This document shows positions 38,628-47,434 of a stretch of 64,000 nucleotides of DNA, piece by piece. Origin of the DNA: Actinomycetales bacterium Actino_02 (GTDB taxonomy: Bacteria; Actinomycetota; Actinomycetes; Propionibacteriales; Propionibacteriaceae); contig LUYM01000021.1 in assembly GCA_001603275.1 (NCBI GenBank), forward strand, positions 62,001 to 126,000. The letters run 5' to 3'. Under the pieces are notes generated by a model that was given only the letters and a program-made list of their open reading frames with translations, made no database searches and was not told where the DNA came from. Positions within the stretch are counted from its first letter, which is position 1. Each line of letters starts with the position of its first letter. The position numbers and the translations under genes were made by a program.

Positions 38628-39893
38628 GTGACTGCGACTTCATCGATCTTCGTTTCGAGGATCAAGGGGCTGCCCATGCTCGACCCGAACGGCGAGCAGG
38701 TGGGCAAGGTTCGAGACGTCGTCATCCAGAACCGCTCTGGGAATAGACCGCCCAAGGTGAAAGGGCTGGTCGTCGAGCTGTTCGCCCTTCGTCGCATCTT
38801 CTTCCCGATGGATCGCGTGCGGTCCATCGACCCTAACCAGGTGATCATTTCCGGCCTGGTGAACACCCGGCGCTTCGAGGTACGCGACCGGGAGATGCTG
38901 GCCGCCGACCAGCTCTTCGACCGCACCGTCCAGCGTGAGGGCTCGGCGGTGCCAGAGACGATCTTCGACGTCGGCATTCGGCACACCCGCGGCCGGGACT
39001 GGGAACTGGCCGAGGTGGCGTTGCGCCAGGCTGACCGCCGGCCCTTCCAGCGCAGCCATGTCACGATCGTCGACTGGTCCGAGGTGCCCGACTTCCTCGA
39101 CCGGCCAGCTCCCCGCGACGCCGACCAGCAGGTGATGCGCCTGTCGGAACTGAAGCCGGCCGACGTGGCCCGAGAGCTGCACGACATGGATCCGGGCCTG
39201 CGAGCCGCAGTGGTCGAAGCGATGGACGACGACCGGCTGGCCGAGGCGCTGGAGGAGCTGCCCGAAGACGAGCAGGTGGACGTGATCGCCGCCATGGACA
39301 CCGAGCGGGCCGCCGACGTGCTGGAGGAGATGGATCCCGACGATGCGGCCGACTTGATTGCCGAGCTGGAGCCGACGCTGGCCGAGACGATTCTGCAGCG
39401 GATGGAGCCCGAAGACGCCAAAGACGTCCGGACGCTGCTGTCCTATGACGCAGCCACTGCCGGTGGTCTGATGAACCCCGAGCCGGTGGTGCTCGGAATC
39501 GATGCCACCGTGGCCGACGCGCTCGCCGCGGTCCGCCGTGAGGAGGTCACGCCGGCCATGGCCGCACTGGCCTTCGTCTGCCGCTCGCCGCTGGATACTC
39601 CGACCGGACGATATGTCGGTGCCGTGCACATTCAGCGGTTGCTGCGCGAACCTCCGTCGATCCTGGTGGCCAGTCTGATCGACCCGGACATCACTCCGCT
39701 GACCCCGCAGAGCAATGTGGCTCAGGTGAGCCGCTACTTCGCAACCTATGACTTGGTCTGCGCACCCGTGGTGGACGCCGACCGTCGCCTGATCGGGGCG
39801 GTCACGGTTGACGATGTGCTGGACCACATCCTGCCCAACGACTGGCGCGGGGTGCAGTTGGACCGACTCGATGCGGAGGTGAGCAATGGCTAA
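38628..39893 (+). CDS. Soluble MgtE N-domain / CBS-pair protein
   Basis: 421 residues: a PRC-barrel-like N-terminus (VSRIKGLPMLDPNGEQVGKV), an MgtE intracellular N-domain of helical repeats (ALEELPEDEQVDVIAAMDTE, LEEMDPDDAADLIAELEP), then a CBS pair (about 290-410). The membrane part of MgtE magnesium channels is missing. The gene overlaps the DUF1003 membrane protein by 8 bases, so the two may form a split magnesium-sensing or transport unit. This pairing is conserved in actinobacteria (Rv1232c-type). Confidence 0.88.
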   Translation: MTATSSIFVSRIKGLPMLDPNGEQVGKVRDVVIQNRSGNRPPKVKGLVVELFALRRIFFPMDRVRSIDPNQVIISGLVNTRRFEVRDREMLAADQLFDRTVQREGSAVPETIFDVGIRHTRGRDWELAEVALRQADRRPFQRSHVTIVDWSEVPDFLDRPAPRDADQQVMRLSELKPADVARELHDMDPGLRAAVVEAMDDDRLAEALEELPEDEQVDVIAAMDTERAADVLEEMDPDDAADLIAELEPTLAETILQRMEPEDAKDVRTLLSYDAATAGGLMNPEPVVLGIDATVADALAAVRREEVTPAMAALAFVCRSPLDTPTGRYVGAVHIQRLLREPPSILVASLIDPDITPLTPQSNVAQVSRYFATYDLVCAPVVDADRRLIGAVTVDDVLDHILPNDWRGVQLDRLDAEVSNG

Positions 39894-40374
39894 GCAGGAT
39901 CGTCTGGACACTCCCGGCCGGCGCTCAGCCTGGCTGCCGCGGCTGCGGATGGACAAGGACACCTTCGGCAGCTTCGCGGAGACCTTCGCCCGCTGGATGG
40001 GGACTGCAAACTTCATCATCTGGATGACAGTCGCGATCATCGTCTGGCTGATCTGGAACACCTCCGACCCGAGCGCGCCGGACCGGTTCCCGTTCATGTT
40101 CTTGACTCTGGCTCTGTCGCTGCAGGCGTCGTATGCCGCACCGTTGATCCTGCTCGCCCAGAACCGGCAGGAGGCTCGTGACCGGGTCAGCCTCGAGCAT
40201 GACCGGCAGGTCGCGGCCCAGTCCCGGGCCGATATGGACTTTTTGGCCCGCGAGATCGCGTCCCTGCGGATGCGGATGAACGACGTCGCCACCCGCGACT
40301 TCATCCGCTCGGAGTTGCGTGACCTGCTGACCGAGCTGAGCGAGGATCCCGAGCAGGAGAAGGCGGCCAAGTAG
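39886..40374 (+). CDS. DUF1003 membrane protein
   Basis: A 162-residue protein with two transmembrane helices (ANFIIWMTVAIIVWLIWN and FMFLTLALSLQASYAAPLIL), then LAQNRQEARDR, the DUF1003 hallmark, and a coiled-coil cytosolic tail. Function is unproven; the tight link with the MgtE-N/CBS gene suggests metal-ion homeostasis. Confidence 0.9.
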   Translation: MAKQDRLDTPGRRSAWLPRLRMDKDTFGSFAETFARWMGTANFIIWMTVAIIVWLIWNTSDPSAPDRFPFMFLTLALSLQASYAAPLILLAQNRQEARDRVSLEHDRQVAAQSRADMDFLAREIASLRMRMNDVATRDFIRSELRDLLTELSEDPEQEKAAK

Positions 40375-40433
40375 TCCGGCTGCACGGTTGCTCAAACCGC
40401 CAGGGGTATTGGGTCGGCGACCCGACTGCGTCG

Positions 40434-40439
40434 TAAGGT
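40434..40439 (+). promoter_or_regulatory. -10 element TAAGGT, leaderless start of mrp
   Basis: TAAGGT lies 7 bases before the ATG at 40447. Confidence 0.55.
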
Positions 40440-40446
40440 AGTCGGC

Positions 40447-41595
40447 ATGTCCACCGAACTCGTCGCCGCCGTCAACGCTGCCCTGGCCACTGTCATCGAT
40501 CCGGAGATCCATCGTCCGATCACCGAACTCGACATGGTCGACTCGCTTTCCGTCGACGAGGACGGCGTTGCCTCACTGACCATCCTGCTGACCATCACCG
40601 GTTGTCCGATGGCCAACACCATCGAAGCCGATGTGCGCGAGAAGGTCACCGCGGTGCCCGGCGTCAGCGCCATCAACCTGACCATGTCGGCCATGAACGA
40701 CGAGCAGCGGGCTGAGCTCAAGCGCAAGCTGCGCGGCGGCGCCACCGAGCGCGACATCCCGTTCAGCAAGGCCGACTCGACCACCCAGGTGATCCTGGTC
40801 GCCTCCGGTAAGGGCGGGGTCGGCAAGAGTTCGGTGACGGTGAACCTGGCCATGGCCCTGGCCAACGAGGGTCGCTCGGTCGGCGTCCTGGACGCCGACA
40901 TCTACGGCCACTCGATCCCGCAGATGCTGGGGCTGATGGAGTCCTGGCCGACCTCGGTCGACGGCATGATCCTGCCGGTTCCGACGATGGGCCTGAAGGT
41001 GATCAGCATCGGGATGATGAAGGAGTCCCGCGATCAGGTGATCGCCTGGCGTGGCCCGATCCTGGATCGCGCGCTGCAGCAGTTCCTGGCCGACGTCTAC
41101 TGGGGTGACCTGGACTACCTGATCGTCGACCTGCCGCCGGGCACCGGTGATGTTGCTCTGTCGCTGGGCCAGAAGCTGCCCAATGCCGAGGTGCTGGTGG
41201 TGACCACGCCGCAGCAGGCCGCGGCCGAGGTGGCCGAGCGCGCTGGGACGATGGCGTCAATGCTCGATCAGAAGGTGCTCGGAGTGGTCGAGAACATGGC
41301 CTACCTCGAGGTGACCTGCTCCCATGGCGAGACCCAGCGGGTGGCCGTGTTCGGCACCGGTGGTGGCGCCGAGGTGGCCGCGACCCTGACCAAGCGGCTC
41401 GGCTACGACGTCCCGCTGCTGGCCGAGGTGCCGATGGATCCCGCGGTGTCGGCTGGTGGCGACGAGGGACTGCCGCTGGTGGCCACCGATCCCACCCGTC
41501 CGGCCGCGCAGGCGCTGGCCGGATTGGCCCAGCGGATCGTGGCTCGCCGACCCAGCCTGGCCGGCCGAAAGCTGGGGCTCACCCCGGTCAGCTGA
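40447..41595 (+). CDS. mrp: Mrp/NBP35-type iron-sulfur carrier ATPase
   Basis: A 382-residue protein with an N-terminal MIP18 (DUF59) domain (about 1-95) and a ParA-like P-loop ATPase domain. The deviant Walker A is GKGGVGKS at residues 121-128, with DADIYGHSIPQMLG and IVDLPPGTGDVALS downstream. Mrp/ApbC proteins ferry Fe-S clusters to apoproteins. The CxxC cluster motif of the family is not obvious; only single cysteines such as VTCSHG are seen. Confidence 0.93.
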   Translation: MSTELVAAVNAALATVIDPEIHRPITELDMVDSLSVDEDGVASLTILLTITGCPMANTIEADVREKVTAVPGVSAINLTMSAMNDEQRAELKRKLRGGATERDIPFSKADSTTQVILVASGKGGVGKSSVTVNLAMALANEGRSVGVLDADIYGHSIPQMLGLMESWPTSVDGMILPVPTMGLKVISIGMMKESRDQVIAWRGPILDRALQQFLADVYWGDLDYLIVDLPPGTGDVALSLGQKLPNAEVLVVTTPQQAAAEVAERAGTMASMLDQKVLGVVENMAYLEVTCSHGETQRVAVFGTGGGAEVAATLTKRLGYDVPLLAEVPMDPAVSAGGDEGLPLVATDPTRPAAQALAGLAQRIVARRPSLAGRKLGLTPVS

Positions 41596-41648
41596 CGCTC
41601 ACAGCGAACGCTCAGCCGACACCGAAAGGGTCGGTGCGCCTGCTGGCA

Positions 41649-41654
41649 TAGGCT
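41649..41654 (+). promoter_or_regulatory. -10 element TAGGCT, leaderless start of the CitE-like gene
   Basis: TAGGCT lies 6 bases before the GTG at 41661. Confidence 0.55.
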
Positions 41655-41660
41655 GGCGCG

Positions 41661-42602
41661 GTGACGAACTCTCGAGACCTGCCTCGCCGCACGATTCTGG
41701 CCGTCCCCGGTTCCTCCGATCGTTTCATCGAGAAGGCCAGGACGCTGGCCGTCGACGGTCTGTTCCTCGATCTGGAGGACGCCGTTGCGCCCGCGGTGAA
41801 GGTCGAGTCTCGGCGCCGGATCGTCGATGCACTGCTGGCTCCGTCCGGTTTTGCCGCCGGCCTGATCACCGTCCGGGTCAACGGCTGGGAGAGCCCCTGG
41901 ACCTACGGCGACGTGATTGAGGTGGTGACCGGAGCTGGAGCGATGATCGACGCCCTGGTCCTTCCCAAGGCCACCTCTGCCGCCCAGGTGAAGGCGCTGG
42001 ATCTGCTGCTCACCCAGGTCGAGCACAATGCAGGCCTTGAGATCGGCCGGATCGGTCTGGAAGTGCAAATCGAGGACGCCGTCGGCCTGCTGCACGTCGC
42101 CGAGATCGCTGCGGCCAGCCCGCGGCTGGCCTCCCTGGTGTTCGGGCCCGGCGATTTCATGGCGAGTCTGGGTATGGGTGGGCTGAACGTCGGTGCACAG
42201 CCCGACGGATACCCGGCCGACGCCTTCCACCACGTGCTGATGTCGATCCTGGTTGCGGCCCGGGCGCACGGGCTGCAGGCGATCGACGGACCCTTCGTCG
42301 CCATCCGTGACGTTGAGGGCTTCCGGCGCTCGGCGCAGCTGTCGGCGGCGCTGGGCTATGACGGCAAGTGGGTACTGCACCCGGCGCAGGTCGAGGCCGG
42401 CAACGAGGTGTTCTCACCCAAGGCGTCCGACTTCGAGCGGGCTCAGCGGATCATGGGTGCTTATGCCCACGCGATCGGTCAGGGCCACGGCTCGGTCGGG
42501 GCGATCGTGGTAGATGATGAGATGGTGGACGAGGCGGGCGTGAAGCTCGCCGCCGCAATTCTGGCCCGAGGCCGGGCCGCCGGGATGGAGGTCACATCAT
42601 GA
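41661..42602 (+). CDS. HpcH/HpaI aldolase, CitE-like (malyl-CoA lyase type)
   Basis: A 313-residue TIM-barrel lyase. PGSSDRFIEKARTLAVDGLF and LDLEDAV are the acyl-CoA and metal-site motifs, and VQIEDAVGLLHV and GPGDFMASLG hold the Mg ligands Glu and Asp. KWVLHPAQVEAGNEVFSP is the C-terminal CitE/Mcl signature. It likely cleaves or forms a malyl-CoA- or citramalyl-CoA-type thioester. It overlaps the next gene by 4 bases. Confidence 0.88.
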   Translation: MTNSRDLPRRTILAVPGSSDRFIEKARTLAVDGLFLDLEDAVAPAVKVESRRRIVDALLAPSGFAAGLITVRVNGWESPWTYGDVIEVVTGAGAMIDALVLPKATSAAQVKALDLLLTQVEHNAGLEIGRIGLEVQIEDAVGLLHVAEIAAASPRLASLVFGPGDFMASLGMGGLNVGAQPDGYPADAFHHVLMSILVAARAHGLQAIDGPFVAIRDVEGFRRSAQLSAALGYDGKWVLHPAQVEAGNEVFSPKASDFERAQRIMGAYAHAIGQGHGSVGAIVVDDEMVDEAGVKLAAAILARGRAAGMEVTS

Positions 42603-43414
42603 CCCAGGCAATGTCTCCGAAGCTGAGCAGCCTGTTCAAGCTGGAGTATCCGCAGTCGGTCGGCGTCTTCAACACCTATGACGAGGCGCAGCGGGTGGTC
42701 GACTTTCTGGCCGACCAGAAGTTCCCGGTGCAGCACTTGGCCATCGTCGGCACTGAACTGCGCTCGGTCGAGCGCGTCCTCGGTCGGCGCAACTGGGGCA
42801 CGGTGATCTTGGCTGGTGTCCAGAACGGCGTCACCACCGGCATCATGATCAGCCTGCTGATGATGCTGTTCGTCCAGGAGGCTGCGGCGAACCCGCTGGT
42901 CATCATCGTCTACGCCTTGTTGATCGGCATTCTGGTGGGGGTGGTGATGTCGTCCATCTCCTACTGGGCGGCTCGTGGCAAGCGGGACTTCACTTCGGTC
43001 TCCCAGACCATCGCTACCAAGTACGAGGTGCTCGCCGAGCATAAGGTGGCCGGCCAGGCTCGTGGTCTGGTGGCCACCATGCCCGGGGCGCGCGCCGCCC
43101 AGTTCGATGCCGGCTGGGTGGCTCAGCAGCCCGGCTATGGCTATCCGCAGCAGCCCGGGTATCCGCAGGGCATGCAGCCCGGCTATCCGCCTCAAGGTTT
43201 CCCGCCGCCCGGCTATCCGCCTCAAGGTTTCCCGCCGCCCGGCTATCCGGCGGCCTACCCGGAGCAGGCCTATCCGCAGGCCGTGCCCGCTCAGCCGCAG
43301 GCCACACCCGCTCAGCCGCAGGCCGACAACTCTCAGCCCAGTGCGCCCCCGCCGGATGCGTCCGGGGCTCCTGAGCCGGGCCAGGGCGAGTCCGGGCCCA
43401 ATCCGCAGGCCTGA
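42599..43414 (+). CDS. General stress protein 17M-like membrane protein with PGY-rich tail
   Basis: A 271-residue protein. The N-terminal part (YPQSVGVFNTYDEAQRVVDF, LAIVGTELRSVERVLGRRN) matches the GSP17M N-terminal domain, followed by two membrane helices (GIMISLLMMLFV, LVIIVYALLIGILVGVVM). The C-terminal third is a Pro/Gly/Tyr/Gln-rich tail with repeated PGYPPQGFPP units. The role is probably stress-related (inference). It starts inside the stop of the CitE-like gene. Confidence 0.83.
   Translation: MTQAMSPKLSSLFKLEYPQSVGVFNTYDEAQRVVDFLADQKFPVQHLAIVGTELRSVERVLGRRNWGTVILAGVQNGVTTGIMISLLMMLFVQEAAANPLVIIVYALLIGILVGVVMSSISYWAARGKRDFTSVSQTIATKYEVLAEHKVAGQARGLVATMPGARAAQFDAGWVAQQPGYGYPQQPGYPQGMQPGYPPQGFPPPGYPPQGFPPPGYPAAYPEQAYPQAVPAQPQATPAQPQADNSQPSAPPPDASGAPEPGQGESGPNPQA
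43178..43250 (+). repeat. Tandem 30-bp repeat in coding sequence
   Basis: Two exact 30-base copies (43178-43207, 43208-43237) and part of a third encode PGYPPQGFPP. Exact DNA identity suggests a recent duplication, and the number of copies may vary between strains. Confidence 0.85.
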
Positions 43415-43437
43415 AACCGACGAAGTCGCCGACTCCC

Positions 43438-43468
43438 GCAGAATAAGGGGACTGTCCCCATTCTCTGC
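43438..43468. repeat. REP-like palindrome in an intergenic region
   Basis: A near-symmetric 31-base element has GGGGAC and GTCCCC around a single T, flanked by AAT/ATT and GCAGA/TCTGC. The core resembles short palindromes moved by REP-associated tyrosine transposases in other bacteria (recognised from memory). The 176 bases between two convergent genes hold only this and the trpB terminator. Confidence 0.5.
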
Positions 43469-43547
43469 GGGGCTGAGGTGTGTGCGGGTGGGGTGAGCAG
43501 GGTGACTTCCGGAGGCGCGTCCGACTGCGCTTCGTTCTGAACACAGA

Positions 43548-43579
43548 AGGGCCGGCCGAACTGACGTCCGACCGGCCCT
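43548..43579 (-). terminator. Terminator of the TrpB-like gene
   Basis: An 11-bp stem (43548-43558 with 43569-43579, one G-T pair) encloses a 10-base loop. Read on the minus strand it is followed by TCTGTGTTC. Confidence 0.75.
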
Positions 43580-43590
43580 GTGCTGAGCGC

Positions 43591-44907
43591 TCAGCTGTCG
43601 GCCATGCCTCCGGAGAGGAATTCGGCGTAGGCCGGTAGATCGAGCTGACCAGAGCCGGAGACCCCGATCACGATCACCGGAGACTCGCCGGCCTCGGTGG
43701 CGAGCCGCGCCTGACGGATCGCACCGGCGATGGCGTGGTTCGACTCCGAGGCCGGGACGATGCCCTCGGCGCGGGAGAAGATCACGCCGGCCTCGAAGGC
43801 GTCCAGCTGCTTGATCGCTGTCGCACCGATCAGGCCCTCGTGGTAGCAGTGGCTGACCAGCGGAGACATGCCGTGGTAGCGCAGGCCACCGGCATGGACG
43901 GCGGCCGGGACGAAGTCCGGACCCAGGCTGTACATCTTCAGCAGCGGCGTCAGATGCGCGGTGTCGCCGAAGTCGTACTTATATTCGCCCTCGGTCAGCG
44001 ACGGAGCTGCCTTCGGCTCACAGGCGACGATCTTGGTCTCGGCGCGTCCCTCGAGGTTCTCCCGCAGGAACGGGAAGGCGATGCCGGCCAGGTTCGAGCC
44101 GCCACCCGCGCAGGCGAACAGGTAGTCGGCCGGGCCTTCGCCGAACAGCTTCAGCTGCAGCAGCGCTTCCTGGCCGATCACCGTCTGGTGCAAGGCGACG
44201 TGGTTGAGCACCGAACCCAGCGAGTAGCTGGCGTTCGGGTCCTTGGCTGCGGCCTCGACCGCCTCCGAGATCGCCATGCCGAGGCTGCCGGTGGTATCGG
44301 GGAACTGCTCGCGCAGTGCCCGCCCGGCCTCGGTGAGTTCGGACGGGCTGGCCACCACCGAAGCCCCGAAGGTCTCCATCAGGTAGTGCCGGTACGGCTT
44401 GCCCTCATAGCTGGAGCGGACCTGCCAGATATCGCAGCTCTGACCGAAGATCTGGGTGGCGAAGGCCAGCGCCGAACCCCACTGGCCGGCGCCGGTCTCG
44501 GTGGTCAGCCGGGTGCGTCCGGCGACCTTGTTGAAGTAGGCCTGGGCCACCGCGGAGTTCGTCTTGTGGCTGCCCACCGGCGAGGCGCCCTCGTACTTGT
44601 AGTAGATCCGGGCCGTGGTGCCCAGCGCCTTCTCCAGCCGATGCGCACGGTAGAACGGCGAGGGACGCCACAGGCGATAGATGTCGTGAACTTCTGCCGG
44701 GATTTCGATCCAGCGCTCGGTCGTCACTTCCTGCTCGATCAGGGCCGGTGGGAACAGCGGCGCGAGATCGTCCGGCTCCAACGGCTGCTGGGTGCCCGGG
44801 TGCAGGTGCGGCGGCGGGGGAGTGGGCAGGTCGGCGACGATGTTGTACCAATGCGTCGGCATCTGGGACTCGTCGAGCACAACCTTGGTCTGTTTGGGAT
44901 CTGACAC
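43591..44907 (-). CDS. Tryptophan synthase beta chain, TrpB2 type
   Basis: A 438-residue PLP enzyme. GSHKTNSAVAQAYF holds the Schiff-base lysine (Lys115), TETGAGQWGSALAFA the substrate region, and CAGGGSNLAGIAF the phosphate-binding glycine loop. The length and the insert-rich N-terminus (LPTPPPPHLHPGTQQPLEPD) mark the TrpB2 family, which works without a TrpA partner; it may scavenge indole or act as a serine deaminase. Start at GTG 44907 with GAAGGA upstream. No other trp gene is near. Confidence 0.92.
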   Translation of the reverse strand: MSDPKQTKVVLDESQMPTHWYNIVADLPTPPPPHLHPGTQQPLEPDDLAPLFPPALIEQEVTTERWIEIPAEVHDIYRLWRPSPFYRAHRLEKALGTTARIYYKYEGASPVGSHKTNSAVAQAYFNKVAGRTRLTTETGAGQWGSALAFATQIFGQSCDIWQVRSSYEGKPYRHYLMETFGASVVASPSELTEAGRALREQFPDTTGSLGMAISEAVEAAAKDPNASYSLGSVLNHVALHQTVIGQEALLQLKLFGEGPADYLFACAGGGSNLAGIAFPFLRENLEGRAETKIVACEPKAAPSLTEGEYKYDFGDTAHLTPLLKMYSLGPDFVPAAVHAGGLRYHGMSPLVSHCYHEGLIGATAIKQLDAFEAGVIFSRAEGIVPASESNHAIAGAIRQARLATEAGESPVIVIGVSGSGQLDLPAYAEFLSGGMADS

Positions 44908-45043
44908 AGGAGTTCCTTCGCCTTTGAGTTCACTGGGTCGCTTTGCCGTTGCGGCCCAGCAGAACTCTAGGGGCGATTCCGCTTCGCCGGGGCTCTGGTC
45001 CACCCGGTGTTTGGCGGCTGGACACGACCCGGGCGAGAGCGGA

Positions 45044-46531
45044 CTAGCGAGCCCAGATCTCGGCGATCCAGGCCTCGACGGCGTCGGGATCGCGGGGCAG
45101 GTGGCTGGACAGGATTTCGCAGCCGGTCTCGGTGATCACCACGTCGTCCTCGATCCGGACGCCGATGCCGCGGAACTCTTCGGGCACCAGCAGATCGGTG
45201 GCCTTGAAGTAGATGCCGGGCTCGACGGTGATCACCATGCCGGGCTGCAGAGTCGCGTCGCGGTAGTTCTCCTGGCGGGCCTTGGCGCAGTCGTGGACGT
45301 CCAGGCCGAGGTGGTGGGAGGTGCCGTGCACCATCCAGCGCCGGTATTGGCCGCCGTTGACCGGGTCGAGCGACTCCTCGGCGCTGACCGGCAACAGACC
45401 CCACTCAGCCAGGTGGCGCACCACGACGGCCACGGCGGCAGCGTGCACGTCGGAGAACTTGTTGCCGGGCCTGGCGGCGGCGAAGCCGGCCGCCTGAGCC
45501 TCGAGGACAGCGGTGTAGACCTGACGCTGGGTCGGGCTGAAGATGCCGTTGACCGGCAGCGTCCGAGTGATGTCAGCGGTGTACAGCGAGTCGACCTCGA
45601 CGCCGGCGTCGAGCAGCAGCAGCTCGCCCTCGCGCAGCTCTCCGTCATTGCGCATCCAATGCAGCGTGTTCGCATCATCGCCGGCCGCGGCGATCGTGTC
45701 GTAGCCGACCGCATTTCCCAGGTGCCGGGCGTGCAGGCCGAAGATGCCCTCCACCCAGCGCTCACCGCGTCCGCGACGGACGGCCTCCGGCAGGTCGGCC
45801 ACGACGGCAGTGAAGCCGACGGCGCTGTGTGCGCAGGCCTGACGCAACTCGTCCAGCTCGAAGTCGTCTTTGATCATCCGAGCTTCGGACAGGATCACCT
45901 CGAACTGCTCGTCGGCTTCGGCCTCGGAACGGGGATCGACCCCGGCCGCAGCCCGCAGCCCGTCCAGCCGGACGGTGAGTCCCTCATCGGCCTCCCGCAC
46001 CAGCCGGACCGGCACTGAGTCCAGATCGGCGGTCAGGGCATCCTCGAATTGATCGATCGGAGCGCAGGTGATGCCGGTGAGCGCCTCCATCTCCTCCAGC
46101 GACTCCCGGGTGCCCACCCACATCTCGCCGTAGCGCGCGTCGGCGTAGAACTCCGGATCCGTGCGCGGTGCTCGCGGCTTGAAGTACAGCGTCGCGGAGC
46201 CGTCCGGCTCGATCACCAGGTTGGCGTCGGGCTCGCGCTCCGAACCCAGCCCGGTCAGCCACGCGAAAGCTGAATGCGGACGGAACCGGTAGTCGGTGTC
46301 GTTGGAGCGGGCCTTCAGTCCACCGGCCGGGAAGACCAGCCGCTGGCCGGGGAACGCCGCAGCGATCCGGGCGCGGCGACCCGCAGCCGGCACCGAAGCC
46401 GGCAGCGCCTCGGGCACTTCGGACGGATAGGGAGCCCATCCGGTCGGAATGAACTCGACGAACGCCTTCGGGAACGGAGTCTGGCGGTTGGGGAGCTTGG
46501 GCTGTTCTTCGGCGTTGGTCGAACTGGTCAT
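45044..46531 (-). CDS. pepP: Xaa-Pro aminopeptidase (aminopeptidase P, M24B)
   Basis: A 495-residue metallopeptidase that removes N-terminal residues preceding proline. An N-terminal creatinase-like domain (to about 230) leads to the pita-bread fold. The metal ligands are visible: the two Asp in LLDAGVEVDSLYTADITRTL, His in GTSHHLGLDVHD, and Glu in TVEPGIYFK and RIEDDVVI. The ATG at 46531 lies 7 bases after TAGCAT. Confidence 0.94.
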   Translation of the reverse strand: MTSSTNAEEQPKLPNRQTPFPKAFVEFIPTGWAPYPSEVPEALPASVPAAGRRARIAAAFPGQRLVFPAGGLKARSNDTDYRFRPHSAFAWLTGLGSEREPDANLVIEPDGSATLYFKPRAPRTDPEFYADARYGEMWVGTRESLEEMEALTGITCAPIDQFEDALTADLDSVPVRLVREADEGLTVRLDGLRAAAGVDPRSEAEADEQFEVILSEARMIKDDFELDELRQACAHSAVGFTAVVADLPEAVRRGRGERWVEGIFGLHARHLGNAVGYDTIAAAGDDANTLHWMRNDGELREGELLLLDAGVEVDSLYTADITRTLPVNGIFSPTQRQVYTAVLEAQAAGFAAARPGNKFSDVHAAAVAVVVRHLAEWGLLPVSAEESLDPVNGGQYRRWMVHGTSHHLGLDVHDCAKARQENYRDATLQPGMVITVEPGIYFKATDLLVPEEFRGIGVRIEDDVVITETGCEILSSHLPRDPDAVEAWIAEIWAR

Positions 46532-46538
46532 GCTCGAA

Positions 46539-46544
46539 ATGCTA
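46539..46544 (-). promoter_or_regulatory. -10 element TAGCAT, leaderless start of pepP
   Basis: On the minus strand TAGCAT lies 7 bases before the ATG at 46531. It overlaps the 3' end of the DUF4328 gene upstream. Confidence 0.5.
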
Positions 46545-47345
46545 TCCCCGTCCGACGACGGGCTCGTCCGCTGCCGATGCCGGGGCGGGAGAGAGCGCGG
46601 CTCGTACTCGAGAGCGGATGTCCTGCACAGCCATGATGGCCAGGAGGGCTGCCAGGAGGCTCGCCAGGTCTCCGACGGCCTCCAGGGCGGTTGAGTCGGC
46701 TAGTGCCGACAGGCTGGGCTCCCGCAGCGAGAGTTGGACGCTGATCATGGTGGCCGCGCTGCCGCCGAGCCAACACAACCACCAAGCCAGGTAGCCGGCC
46801 GGGATCCGTGATGGCGCGCGTGCTCCGTCCAGGGCGCCGCGCAGGTCGGCCAGGTTCTGCACCGGGAACCACAGGCTGACCACCGGCACGAACCAGGCCG
46901 CGATATGCCAGCCCGGCGCACGCCGCAGGGCGACCTGGGGCACTCGGGAGGCCAGGCCGAACTGCCAGATCATCCAGATCACGCCGGTGGCCACCGTGCA
47001 GGCGGAGCTGGCCAGGGCGCCGATGGTGTGCAGTTGGTCGTAGCGATTGAAGAGGTCGAGGTCGATGCTGAGCGGGTTGCGGGCACCCTCGGCGAGCAGC
47101 CGAAAGCCCCACAGTTCAAGTCCGGCGCTGGCCAATGCGATCAGTGCGGCTAACGCCAGCAGTGCCTGGATCACCCGTGCCAGAGCTGGCGAGCTCTGTG
47201 GTAGCTGGGGCGTCGGCGGAACAGGTGGCTGCCCGTACAGCGGCTGGGTCTGGGAGGTCCAGTTGCGACCGTCCCAGTAGCGAAGGTTTTGGCTGAACTC
47301 GGGGTCGGGGTACCAGCCGGCAGGGGTGGGGTGCGCTGTCGTCAC
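46542..47345 (-). CDS. DUF2510/DUF4328 membrane protein
   Basis: 267 residues: an N-terminal DUF2510 motif (PAGWYPDP, RYWDGRNWTSQTQ), a Pro-rich linker, then a DUF4328-type membrane domain with about five helices (RVIQALLALAALIALASAGL, WFVPVVSLWFPVQNLADLR). Both are actinobacterial domains of unknown role. The GTG at 47345 is preferred because DUF2510 begins there; the open frame goes on to 47450 over the next gene's promoter. Confidence 0.87.
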   Translation of the reverse strand: MTTAHPTPAGWYPDPEFSQNLRYWDGRNWTSQTQPLYGQPPVPPTPQLPQSSPALARVIQALLALAALIALASAGLELWGFRLLAEGARNPLSIDLDLFNRYDQLHTIGALASSACTVATGVIWMIWQFGLASRVPQVALRRAPGWHIAAWFVPVVSLWFPVQNLADLRGALDGARAPSRIPAGYLAWWLCWLGGSAATMISVQLSLREPSLSALADSTALEAVGDLASLLAALLAIMAVQDIRSRVRAALSPAPASAADEPVVGRG

Positions 47346-47402
47346 GGCCCCATCCTGTCGAATGGGCCCGGCGCGCGCAGTCAAACCGCGCAGGTGAGCC
47401 GG

Positions 47403-47429
47403 TAGAGTCGGTTCGACAACTTCAGGAGG
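47403..47429 (+). promoter_or_regulatory. Promoter -10 and strong ribosome-binding site of the zinc-ribbon gene
   Basis: TAGAGT (47403-47408) is a -10 candidate. AGGAGG (47424-47429) lies 5 bases before the ATG at 47435. Unlike many genes here, this transcript has a leader with a full Shine-Dalgarno sequence. Confidence 0.6.
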
Positions 47430-47434
47430 ACCAG

